Assembly (NCBI RefSeq): GCF_000801105.2
Contig: NC_079516.1
Coordinates: 31,516,790 to 31,580,789, forward strand
DNA: 64,000 nt
DNA from: Raphanus sativus
Lineage: Eukaryota > Streptophyta > Magnoliopsida > Brassicales > Brassicaceae
Direction of reading: 5' to 3'
The position numbers and the translations under genes are program-made. A model generated the notes under the pieces. It was not told the DNA's origin, did not search any database, and saw nothing but the letters and a program-made list of their open reading frames with translations. Below, in pieces: positions 9,550 to 19,026 of the stretch (position 1 is its first letter; each line of letters begins with the position of its first letter).

Positions 9550-10850
9550 TGGTGCAGCCCTGGAATGGCTGTATCTCCCTGGATCTCTTGTAGGTGGGTA
9601 GATGCTTTGATAATCCTTGCAAACAGAGAATCAAAGACTCAATCTGCTTCAAGGCTTGTGGATAGATGATAGATGTTGATGATGAACTTTGCTAAAGAGC
9701 TATGGATTGCTCAGAAGCTGTTTTGCTACTCAAAGACACAGAATCACCCTGTATTGTCTAAGATGGATTCACAAGGAATTCCTTCCTTTAAGTGAGGTCA
9801 ATGTTCTTAAGCTGAACAGAGAAAGCAAGAGACAAAAGCAAGCAAAGCTGCTGTAAAATTATTAGATTCAAAGTTGTTTCTCTCTTGGCTGCTGCCGTGA
9901 GTTTTAACACCAAAACAAGTCTAACCTAACCAAATTGGTTAAGAATTTCGAAATCCCTCCCTAATCCCAATTAAAATTGGTTTACTAATCCTAATTTGTC
10001 TCTGGTTTGAATTAAATGAAAACCAATGAAAACCAAATAAGCCCAGCCCAATTACATTGCAATTAAATTAAACCAACAGGCTGGTTTATCTTGAATCTCT
10101 CCTCCTGGTCTTGTACCCACGAAATTGGCTAAGTATTTAAGACTCTCCACTTGTACTCTCAGCCTTAATCGAGTTACTGGTCCGGTCCACAAGCTGGCTA
10201 GCTCGTCTGGTTCTTCTCTGCTCAAGTCTGGCTCTTCTCTGCTCAAGTCTGGCTCTTCTCTGCTCAAGTCTAGCTCTTCTCTGCTCAAGTCTAGCTCTCC
10301 CTCGTCAGACTCACTCAGCTCTCCAATGTCTCTACTCATGGCTACACCATCCCCTCTTCCTTTAAAAAGATTTGTCCTCAAATCCAAGCTCTGTAGGATG
10401 ATAGAACCTTGATCACTCAACAACAGATTGCATGATCTGGCCTTGGGAGATATGATCACTTCTCTAATCTCTCCAGGGTCAAACACAAAGTATTGCAATC
10501 CTTCTTCATGTCTCAACAATATCTTGGAACTTTTCTCATGGCATGTAGCTTCTAAGGTAGATGATTCCTCCACTTTGTTGAGTTTAAAGCTGGCTGCTCC
10601 ACTCCAGGATGATCCTACACACTTCCTGCTGATGAACATGAGACCATGTACTCTCAGTTTAACCTCCTTATGGTCAGGGGGTCGTGTGGTATGGTCCCCA
10701 TACTCATCCTCCAGTTCTGGCTTCTCTTTAACCACCACCAGTTCATGTTTAGCTCTGCTCAGCTTGTTCTGATCAGTTATGAACCTGATAAAGGACGTGT
10801 TGCCTCCTGACTCTCCTTCATTTTTACTGCAGCTACTCAAGATCACACCA
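9550..10850 (-). repeat. 5' LTR of the gag-only element
   Basis: A 1,301-bp copy of the LTR at 6736-8036. It carries the same open frame (10052-10846, identical 264 residues at the protein level), here without the Gag start, so transcripts starting in this LTR would carry that segment upstream of gag. The right end CACCA is followed by the target duplication gaaag at 10851-10855. Confidence 0.92.
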
Positions 10851-11145
10851 GAAAGTTTTGCAAAGACTGGAATATCAAACTCTCCTATTCAGCACAACGA
10901 CATCCCAATCAAACGGTCAAGCCGAATCCACTAACAAGACGGTGGTGAATATGCTCAAGAAGCGCCTAGAAGACGCCCATGGGCGATGGGCAGAAGAGTT
11001 ACACGGAGTACTCTGGGCCTATCGGACCACTCCGAAGACGGCCACCCAGGAGTCTCCTTTCTCACTTGTCTATGGTGCTGAAGTGGTAATACCCACGGAG
11101 GTGCACGTAAGGACCACGGTCTCTGAATTCCTCTCCATTGTCCTA
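10851..11145 (+). pseudogene. Tat-lineage integrase fragment, continued
   Basis: Resumes the integrase interrupted at 6735. The third catalytic residue is in the block [19 protein letters not shown], followed by [21 protein letters not shown] one-base deletion near 10900 shifts the frame relative to the copy at 38040. The fragment ends in VSEFLS at about 11145, where the 3' part of an RT-less Athila-like element begins. About 500 bp that should follow is missing before the Tat 3' region picks up at 17385. Confidence 0.85.
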
Positions 11146-12340
11146 CCCTTTCCCACATATATAAGCTAAAATTTAAACTTCAAATGCCAAAACCCAACTC
11201 TCAACACTCACCCAAAGATTTCCCAAAGAACTCAAGACATTTTCTCAACTAGAACTCTTTCTTAATGAAGTCAATCAAGGGAATTTTACACTTTTGAACA
11301 CTTCTTAGCTTTTTCTAAACTTTGCTAGCCCCCTTTTTCATTTTTTTTTTCATTTCTTCTTTTTTTTTATTTGCTTTTTTTTTATTTGAGGGCCAAGACA
11401 TTCAATACAAGAGCCAAAGATCATACTTTACTATCCCTTGAGACTTAGACTTCACTCTAGAGTTCTAAAAGTCTAAACTTTTCTTTCTTGACCAAACCAT
11501 ACTCCCAAAGTCAAACTCAACAACACTCACCACCCAATCCTAAATGCTAGACAAAGGTGTGTCTAATCTAGCTAGAATGAAGACTAAGCATTGTCGATCC
11601 CGATACTCTCAACATTATGCACATGCAAAGCTTTCTAAAAAGGCCTCACTCAACAATCAATGATGGCTTGAAAGAAAGCTTGGGTTCAAGGTATGGAGTA
11701 CCACTTGAAATTGTCAAAAAGATCAGTCAAAAAGGATGAGACGATTCAAGTGTGTATAAGCCATGACTCAGCACACAAAGGACCATAAGCAAGAGACATT
11801 GAGTTTAAATAAGACAGGAGCAATCTTCAAAGAGAGAGTTTCAAACAATCCAATGAGTTTCAAGAAGAGAATTCAAGGCATTAAGTCTACAAGCTATCAA
11901 GAGAATGCTCAATCTAATTGTCATGATTACAAAGGTTGCCAAAATGAGAACTTAGCATGAGCATATTTACAAGGTAAAATCATCCCCTTATGCATGAATG
12001 CAACCTATATGAATGCTTCTAGACTCAATCCTAAAATGCAAATGATGCAACTAAATGCTTCTTTTTGTGTTTTTCAAAATTTTTAAATTTTTTTTTATAT
12101 GCAAATAACTATCTATAATGCATGCTAATGACAAGAAACACAAGATCATCAGCAACTTGCACCTCCCCCACACTTAATTCACACAGTCTCTTGTGTGAAA
12201 AGTGGAGAGAGATGACCAAAACAAAGGCTAAATGCAAATGAAAATGGTATATACAAGAAAAGGTGAAGGAGTACTTCTATGGAGTGTGAGAAGAGGTATT
12301 GGTGTCTAAGGAGTAGAGTCTGGTCGCCTTCCTTCTTCCA
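11146..12340 (-). other. 3' untranslated internal region of the RT-less Athila-like element
   Basis: No supported gene. Minus-strand reading contains aagtgtgggggaggtgcaag near 12160, a purine-rich block I recall as typical after the coding part of such elements. T-rich low-complexity runs lie at about 11328-11390. The short ORF at 11763-11960 has no recognisable motif and is probably chance. Confidence 0.6.
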
Positions 12341-12988
12341 TCTATCTTATTAAAACAGAAACATTCTGTTGGACCTAACATTTATTTTGTAAGTTTTTAA
12401 ATTAAATACACTTTTATACTTTATAGTTAAACCTACATTAAATCACTAATGTTACTTTCTTTATACTACTATCCATGTTTCCAAACAATATACTTATTTC
12501 TTTGTACTACTATCAATGTTTCCAAACAATATATTTTTTATACTACTATCAATGTTTCCAGACAATACAATAATTAATCTTAGTTATTTTATATCTATCA
12601 TTTTCTCTTTAGAATTTTGTAGAAACATCATAATTTCATAAATTGCAAAATAATGAACTTTAAAATTTGGATTATAAGATTACAAATTATGAAACTATTA
12701 CAATTTAAATCCAATTAGATTATATATCGGTCATCCATCAGTTCAATCGGTTAGTCTCGAGGTTTAGTGATTTTTTTAATATGAATATTTTAAAAACCAA
12801 AATTGAATTGTCAGATCTCCGGATTAACGGGTATAATCACAATCGGGTTGAATTTAAAAACACTGATTTAAATGCAAAAATATTTTAAATACACACTCTT
12901 TAAAAATTACCAAAATATTTGTTAAGTTATTAGTGAAATTTTTTATCGTAAAATATTCCGCGCTTCCAAAGCGCGGGTCAAAATCTAG
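12341..12988 (+). mobile_element. Non-autonomous Helitron (648 bp)
   Basis: Starts with TCTATCTTATTAAAACAG preceded by A and ends with CTAG followed by T, the A|T insertion pattern of Helitrons. A hairpin CCGCGCTT-cca-AAGCGCGG (12958-12976) ends eight bases before CTAG, the canonical 3' structure. No target duplication is expected. It has no Rep/helicase ORF, so it needs an autonomous helper. AT-rich inside, with a stretch resembling 'gaccgg ttgaactgat' also found in the Helitron-like DNA at 59300-60070. Confidence 0.88.
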
Positions 12989-13094
12989 TGGGTCTTTAAA
13001 TGAAAATCCAAAAGACATATGTACAGGGATAGTCATGGGACTTCCTCCCAAGTGAGCTTGTTTTAAGTCTCTAGCTTGACTTTCCATCTTTTGG

Positions 13095-13892
13095 TTAGTG
13101 AGAAGGAGGGTCCTTCCCACCTTCAAGAGTGATGGTGAGGACCTGAGAGAGGAGTTCTTGAAGCTTGAGTGGATCATCTTGGAGCTGAGGGTTGATGATG
13201 GCTCTTGCACTTGAGAATGGCCTTGACTTGCCCTTACACCTGAGCTTGTACTCAATGACACCATCCTTGAGCTTCATTGGATGGAGAGTGAGAGTGTGTG
13301 AGATCATATCAAGAGATGGGGGATGAGATTCTTGCAGCAACTTCTTCTTGCCATGAGTGGCCTTTGAGGTTCCACTCATCCCCTCCTTTTTAGCACTTTC
13401 CAAGTGCTCAACACACAACTCTTGAGAAGTCTCTCCATTGAGACCTTTTGTCTCACAAACAACAACTTCATCTTGGGGCTTCTTATCAGCTTCTTGGCCA
13501 AAAGTGATTGTCCCACAATAGCCAGCATCCAATGGAGGTTGTAATGGGTAGGAGACAGTTTTGTTCACATTCATAAGAGTGACATTCTTGTTGGGAAAGT
13601 CAATGCAAGCTCCAACTGTTGTGAGGAAAGGTGTGCCCAAGACCAAAGGAACTCTCTTCCCAGTCGCCATGTTAAGGACAGTGAGGTCAATGGGAATGGT
13701 GCATGCTCCAATCTTCAAAGGGAAGTCTTTAATGATACCAAGTGGGGTTGTAGAAGAGGAATCCCCAAACTGTAGTGAAGACTTGTCTGGTTCCATACTC
13801 TCAATCCCTATACTCTTCACCATCTCCATTGAGATTACATTCACACTAGCACCAGAATCAACAAGAGATCTTTGGAGGGACTGGTGGGTCAA
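13095..13892 (-). CDS. Athila-like aspartic protease (RT-less element)
   Basis: Retropepsin-type protease of about 265 codons expected to process Gag. Active site LVDSGASVNVISMEMVKSIG (DSG triad), then QFGDSSSTTPLGIIKDFPLK, CTIPIDLTVL and the C-terminal LVLGTPFLTTVGACIDF block, so the domain is complete. Its 5' end overlaps the gag stop by a few bases in a different frame, suggesting either frameshifting or one indel in an ancestral fused frame. After the protease the frame continues as a lysine-rich tail and stops; RT never begins. Family identity is secure, activity unknown. Confidence 0.85.
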   Translation of the reverse strand: MTHQSLQRSLVDSGASVNVISMEMVKSIGIESMEPDKSSLQFGDSSSTTPLGIIKDFPLKIGACTIPIDLTVLNMATGKRVPLVLGTPFLTTVGACIDFPNKNVTLMNVNKTVSYPLQPPLDAGYCGTITFGQEADKKPQDEVVVCETKGLNGETSQELCVEHLESAKKEGMSGTSKATHGKKKLLQESHPPSLDMISHTLTLHPMKLKDGVIEYKLRCKGKSRPFSSARAIINPQLQDDPLKLQELLSQVLTITLEGGKDPPSH

Positions 13893-15892
13893 GGTAAAGT
13901 GAACATCCCTTGGTGTCCAAGCTTAGAAAGAGACTTTGGAGGGACTGGTGGGTCAAGCTGCAGTGTTGAGATGTTCAGGAGCTCTGCTACTTCTTCTTTG
14001 TGAGTGAGAATGTCCTGGATGAGCAGCATTTGGACATGAGCCTCACGCATAAGCGAGATCTCTGGAAGCTTGACGCCAACATCACTTAGGTCCTTCCTGA
14101 ACTTAGAGATAACCTTCTTCTGAGCTTTGGTGAGGACCCTTTGTGGAAATGGGAGTGGGACCTCATATGGTGACAGCTCAACCTCAGTGGCTTCTTCTAG
14201 CTTAACCTCTTTCAGCTTGTTGTCAGCTCTCCTCTCAACTTGTTTCTCAGCCCTAGGCTCAGCTCTCTGCAGATTTGCTGCTTCAACTTTCCTTTCAACT
14301 TGCACCTGAACCCTTTCCATAACCTTATCCACCATATGTGCTTCAGCTGTTGCTACAATCTCTGTTCCATGCAAAAGTCTTTCAATCTCATCCACCTCTT
14401 TCTCATGATCACTCAGCTCAATCTTTGAAGAAGTAGTAGAGATGACAACATTGCAAGACTCCTTGGGATTCTTATCTGGTTTCTCTAGTAGTGATCCCAT
14501 TGGGCTCTTGGAAGATGATGGCATAGAGGCGACCTGACTCTCCAAAGCATTAAAGCGAGAGGCAAGTAGTAGGAACTTGTTGTTCAGCTCGGTATAGCTA
14601 GTATCAATCTTGGAGTGCACGGTTTGGAACTCATGACCAATGTCCTTTGCTAATCTAGACTGAGCATCCATTATCTGCTTGAACATTGACTCCATACTTG
14701 AATCAGGAGCTGTAGCTTGAGAAGAGTTTCCTTGAGCTTGATTGGACTGATTGTTGTTGTTCCCAAAACTAGGAGGTGTGTTTTTCCTAGGCTGGTATTT
14801 GTTGTACTGAAAGTTAGGTTCCTTTTTGTACCATGTACCATTGTTGTTGATGAAGCAAAGCTCTTCTTGCCCTTCCAAACCATCAACCTCATTCACCTTA
14901 GGAGGAACCTCTCTACTAGGATCACCAACAAAGCTAACCTGCTCCTTCTTGGATTGGTTTGAAAGAACCAAGTCCAACTTGTCTTGCAAGGATTTGATAT
15001 CCTTCTTTGTCTGCTGATCCTCACCTCTGCTGGCTCTATCATACTCCTCATTGTAAACTGAGTCACTCTTTGCCATGTTCTCCACCAGCTCCTCTGCATC
15101 CTGCTCAGTTCTGCCCAGGAAGAAACCATTGCTAGCTATGTCAAGCCTGTTTCTGCAAGATGGGAGAACTCCCCTGTAGAAGGTACTAAGCAAGCTTTCC
15201 TTGGTGAAACCATGATGAGGACACTGAGCAATGTAGCTGTTGAATCGTTCCCATGCTTCACCAAAACCTTCAAGATTCCTTTGTTGAAATCCTGAAATCT
15301 CATTCCTAAGCTTTGCATTTCTTGAGTTAGAGAAGAACTTGGTGAGGAAGGCTTCTTTGCACTCATCCCATGTCTGGATGCTATCTCTTGAGAGACCCTT
15401 CTCCCATGTGTGAGCTTTATCTCCCAAAGAGAATGGAAACAGCCTAAGCTTCAATGCATCTTCAGAAACACCATTGATCTTGATGGTGCCACACAGCCGA
15501 TCAAAGTTGTCCAAGTGATCTAGAGGATCTTCCAAAGCAAGCCCATGGTACTTGTTGCTTTGGATTATGTTGATCAAGCTTGACTTGATCTCAAAGTTGT
15601 TGTTCTCCACAGCTGGTGCTCTAATGCCAGCCCTATTTCCATGGATGTTAGGCTGATCATGGGCACCAATTGCTCTAGCTTGGCGCTGTGGATGTCTTGG
15701 TCCAAGGTTGGCAGCTCCTTGACCATCTTCAGCAGCTCTATCTTGAGGCAGGTTCTCCATATCAAAACCCAACCTCTGAATGTGAGCCTGTTGCTCTTCT
15801 TCCCTTCTCCTTCTCACAATATCCCTCTCAAGTGCAGAAATGTCTTCAACAATGGAAACAAGGCTTGATGAACCTCTGCTCCTCAAGTTCAT
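13889..15892 (-). CDS. gag: Athila-like Gag, 667 aa (RT-less element)
   Basis: Long uninterrupted Gag. The N-terminus MNLRSRGSSSLVSIVED is followed by an acidic/basic stretch, then the Gag core at about residues 100-290: FEIKSSLINIIQSNKYHGLA, DHLDNFDRLCGTIKINGVSE, LRLFPFSLGDKAHTWEKGL, FLTKFFSNSRNAKLRNEISG, YIAQCPHHGFTKESLLSTFY. Downstream is an Asn/Gln-rich part and a coiled-coil candidate (KIDTSYTELNNKFLLLASRF), then a Glu/Lys/Val-rich tail. No zinc knuckle. It is the best-preserved Athila-type gag fully inside the window. The start is the ATG at 15892, about 120 bp from the primer site. Confidence 0.87.
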   Translation of the reverse strand: MNLRSRGSSSLVSIVEDISALERDIVRRRREEEQQAHIQRLGFDMENLPQDRAAEDGQGAANLGPRHPQRQARAIGAHDQPNIHGNRAGIRAPAVENNNFEIKSSLINIIQSNKYHGLALEDPLDHLDNFDRLCGTIKINGVSEDALKLRLFPFSLGDKAHTWEKGLSRDSIQTWDECKEAFLTKFFSNSRNAKLRNEISGFQQRNLEGFGEAWERFNSYIAQCPHHGFTKESLLSTFYRGVLPSCRNRLDIASNGFFLGRTEQDAEELVENMAKSDSVYNEEYDRASRGEDQQTKKDIKSLQDKLDLVLSNQSKKEQVSFVGDPSREVPPKVNEVDGLEGQEELCFINNNGTWYKKEPNFQYNKYQPRKNTPPSFGNNNNQSNQAQGNSSQATAPDSSMESMFKQIMDAQSRLAKDIGHEFQTVHSKIDTSYTELNNKFLLLASRFNALESQVASMPSSSKSPMGSLLEKPDKNPKESCNVVISTTSSKIELSDHEKEVDEIERLLHGTEIVATAEAHMVDKVMERVQVQVERKVEAANLQRAEPRAEKQVERRADNKLKEVKLEEATEVELSPYEVPLPFPQRVLTKAQKKVISKFRKDLSDVGVKLPEISLMREAHVQMLLIQDILTHKEEVAELLNISTLQLDPPVPPKSLSKLGHQGMFTLP

Positions 15893-16010
15893 ACACCTGA
15901 AAAGTCAAAGAAAGAAAGAAGGCAAGAAGCAATATCACAAACAGCAATAATAAAAATGACTTAGTCTCAAGCAAGTGACCAAATCTCAATGTCAAAATCA
16001 AACTAGGATT

Positions 16011-16023
16011 GGCAACGGCGCCA
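16011..16023 (-). other. Primer binding site, tRNA-Asp type
   Basis: Minus strand TGGCGCCGTTGCC lies three bases inside the LTR end (CA at 16027-16028). It matches the first 13 bases of the tRNA-Asp site and then diverges (AATCC). Confidence 0.8.
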
Positions 16024-16026
16024 ATT

Positions 16027-17384
16027 TGATAAGAGGACTTTTCAAGGGTCCAATTATGCAAATCAAAGTAGTACTTCAGATATCAATCCATTCCTAGTTC
16101 ATTTTAAAGCAAAGAGAATACAAGTCTATACTTAATCTAAGTCTAATGATTGTGTGAATGGTTTTTATGCTAAGAACAATACTAAAAAGCAAAAAAGATA
16201 GAAACTTTCTTTGATTATGAGAAGAAGAACTCATGGGATAGGGGATTTAGACCTTGGGTGATCAAACTTAACCTAAAGGTGTCAGCTTTCAATCAATCTA
16301 TCTACCTTAGACCTAGACACAAGAGTAAACAAACTCTATCTCTAGATGAATGCTCATTCACTTCCAAAACTCAAGCATCAAATCTCTTTGGTTGAATGTT
16401 TAGGAAGCAATCATTAATGACAAGTCTAATAGCCATCTTAACACCTTTAACAACAAATCTCTTTGGTATAGTATGTTAAAAGCTTAGGAGAGTTGGTTAA
16501 GACATTTCATCGAACACCTTGTGGGTGGGAAATGTCTAGAACTCAACTTTAGAGAGGCCAGCTCTAAAGAAGCATTAAAAACACTCTACTAGCAAGGATT
16601 AAGAAGGATCTACACCTAAACACCCTAGATCAAGCCTAATCACCCTTAATCTCCCTAACCCATGAATCCAAAAGTGGATTACTCACTAATCACCATGATT
16701 ACTCTTGAACCCATGAGGTTTCCAAGCTTAATCATGTTTAAGAAAGCAAGATATGAAATTATAAACACTCAAGAACACAAGAACAAAAGGGAAGAACTTT
16801 CACCCAAAAGGTTTTGTGTTTCTTAGAGAGAAAATAAGATAATCTCTCCAAAATGGAGATTACAAGTATTTATACTTAGGTCTAAGGTAAAGAGAGATAC
16901 ATAGGATAAAAGACTAGAGTTCCCCTTGGATAAGGCTAATTAGAACTTCAAAATAGTGTTTAAAATGACCCAAGGTCGAATTGGGTCGAACCGGCCCGGT
17001 CTGAGCAAACCGGTCCAGCAGTCGCCCGGGTTACTCTTCCCGGTCCAGGCATTCCGGTCCAGTCCTGCACGCCCGGGTTACTCTTCCCGGTCCAGTCCTT
17101 CCCGGTCTTCGCCAACAGCTTCTTCCACGCCCGGGTTCATCACTCCGGTCTCGACCATTCTGGTCCAATCGTGTCCAAAGTGAGTATTTGCTTGGCTGAA
17201 CATCATTCTTCATCTTCTTTGGATTTTTAAACTCTCAAACACTTCATATCACCTCATAGTATGCTCCAACACCTGATAGGGACATATGTATGCAATATGG
17301 ATCCTAAAGACACTAAGTTCTAAGCTATATGATCAAAATGCACAAGATATGAAGGCTAAAAACATGTAAATATGCAAGATATCA
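16027..17384 (-). repeat. 5' LTR of the RT-less Athila-like element (1,358 bp)
   Basis: Minus-strand LTR starting TGATATCTTG at 17384 and ending CTTATCA at 16027. The promoter part includes gagatacacttgtaat-like AT-rich DNA. A GC-rich island at about 16975-17165 contains two copies of a unit holding cgcccgggttactcttcc and several ccggtcc motifs, very unlike the surrounding AT-rich LTR. No gene. Confidence 0.8.
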
Positions 17385-19026
17385 GCATACTAGCTAGGTC
17401 AGGTCCTAAGGGACCTTAGATCTCAGCAAAACCTATATATACTAGTGAGACCACTCACATGGGTGTACGACATATAAGAAACGGGTCTGATCAACCCTAT
17501 TACATTGTCTGCACCTCGGGCCCCGCGTAAAGGCTATAAGTCCAAAACTTACGTGGGGACCACCGTATTAGTGCTACCCAAACCCGGTGTTAAAGACTCT
17601 ACGAGCTAAATACACGCAGGGGGCATGACGTACACTGCAAAGTACTCTAATCAGATGCTGACGGCTGATATGCAGGGAGCAAATGTGCGAAAATACCTGT
17701 TAGCACCAAAATTTAATACTTATCCAGACGTGGAAGGTATTGTGTCTCGTGTGAAGTCGCTCCGCGGGGCAGGCCCACGCCAGACCACAGTAAGTCTGAG
17801 CGTGACCTTTTCTGCAGAAAGGTAGAGTGCAGCATTGAGATTCACGAGAGTGGCCTATACCTCTGGGTGGCAGAGTGCGGTTTCTCAATAACAGATCAGT
17901 AGTGGTTCATGGGGAGCAGAATACGATCACAAACCTCCCATAACGCATACGGCCTCAGTGTCTATGACAAACCTCAGGGTTCAGTACGGCCTCAAGGTCT
18001 ATATAATAACCTCCGGGTTCAGTACGGCCTCAGGGTCTATATAATAACCTCCGGGTTCAGTACGGCCTCAGGGTCTAACTAAGAGCCTCAGGGTTCAATA
18101 CAGCCTCTGGGTCTGTAAGGAATCTCCGGATTCAAGATAACCTAAGGGTTGATCAAAGGCCTTCGGGTTTAACTGATCTTCGGATCTGATAAGAACCTCA
18201 GGGTTCAAGGATCTTTGAATCCAAATACCAACCTTCGGGTTTCCCAAGAACTTTAGGGTTCAAAAGCATCAACCTCCGGGTTTGAGGCATCCATCAGATT
18301 TAGTCACGGTCCCCAGATCTAAGGATTAAACCCCAACACTCAGAAACCTCAGGGTTCAATGAGCAAGCCTTCGGGTTCAATAAAACGGCCTTCGGGCCTA
18401 GGTAAGGGACCTCAGGGTTCAAGGCCATAAGAACTTCCGGGTTCTAGGGCTCAAGAACCCCAGGGCTCAAGAACCCCAGGGTTCAAACCAAGCTAGAACT
18501 ATAGGGTTCTAAGCAAGGATCTTTCATTCCAAAACTAAAATTCAGGTTTTTAATAATGGATTACAAGGTCTAATGCTTTTCTAATCATTTCAGGGTTTGA
18601 CTAACAGGATCCAGGTCCTAGACATTGATATCCTTCCAAGGGTTCAACCTTTACAAGGGTCCAGCCCACAACGCGTCTACCTAAACGTCCTTGCATTCTG
18701 AAGATACAAAGTTTGCTCGACAAGGACTATACCCCTAAGCCGTCAACACAGTTCAAGCTTCTAATCCTAGACCCCACAATTCCGCCTAGGAGATTGTGCT
18801 CCTTCCAAAGAGACTTGTGCTCAAAGCCCCTACGAACCGTTCTAATCGGAAGATAGTGCTGGAGAGATATGAAGGCATGAATACAAGAAGTGAATACGAC
18901 AGAAAAAGGCGAAAACGATAAGTATTATTGTTATACTATCAGAAGTCCTTATTCGGCTACAAAATCATCAAAAGCCCGAGGAAAGAAATTATAATATAGA
19001 GTAAAGCATAAATAGAAAAAAACACT
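17385..19026 (+). other. Tat-lineage 3' untranslated region with short degenerate repeats
   Basis: Plus-strand sequence colinear with 38800-39808 downstream of the Tat integrase. It begins gcatactagctaggt, runs through a conserved block (gggggcatgacgtacactgc near 17615) and then, at about 17940-18520, a run of degenerate repeats alternating 'cctc(a/c)gggttca' and 'ggcct(c/t)(a/c)gggtcta'. The 66-codon ORF inside the conserved block differs between the two copies mainly by amino-acid-changing bases, so I do not call it a gene. Confidence 0.75.

Larger units (their letters stand above)
6736..10850 (-). mobile_element. Complete, young, gag-only LTR retrotransposon (4,115 bp)
   Basis: Minus-strand element bounded by TGGTG...CACCA with a 5-bp target duplication gaaag. 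Its LTRs (6736-8036 and 9550-10850, both 1,301 bp) read as identical by eye, including identical encoded peptides, so insertion was very recent. Between them lie a primer site for initiator tRNA-Met, one long ORF and a polypurine tract next to the 3' LTR. There is no protease, RT, RNase H or integrase, so it must be mobilised in trans by an autonomous relative. It interrupts Tat integrase. Confidence 0.93.
11146..17384 (-). mobile_element. Athila-like non-autonomous element (gag and protease only)
   Basis: Minus-strand element with 5' LTR (16027-17384), tRNA-Asp-type primer site (16011-16023), Gag (13889-15892) and protease (13095-13892), then about 1.9 kb without coding content. No RT, RNase H or integrase. 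A Helitron interrupts the 3' untranslated part at 12341-12988. The left end at about 11146 meets Tat integrase without a recognisable 3' LTR, so that end is truncated. The right end TGATATCTTG at 17384 abuts the Tat 3' region. Confidence 0.8.

Noticed and set aside
17625..17825. A 66-codon ORF conserved in both Tat 3' regions (also 39039-39239)
   Set aside because: By hand count the two copies differ at nine bases and eight change the amino acid. That is not the pattern of a protein under selection, so the block is probably conserved for another reason or simply recent.
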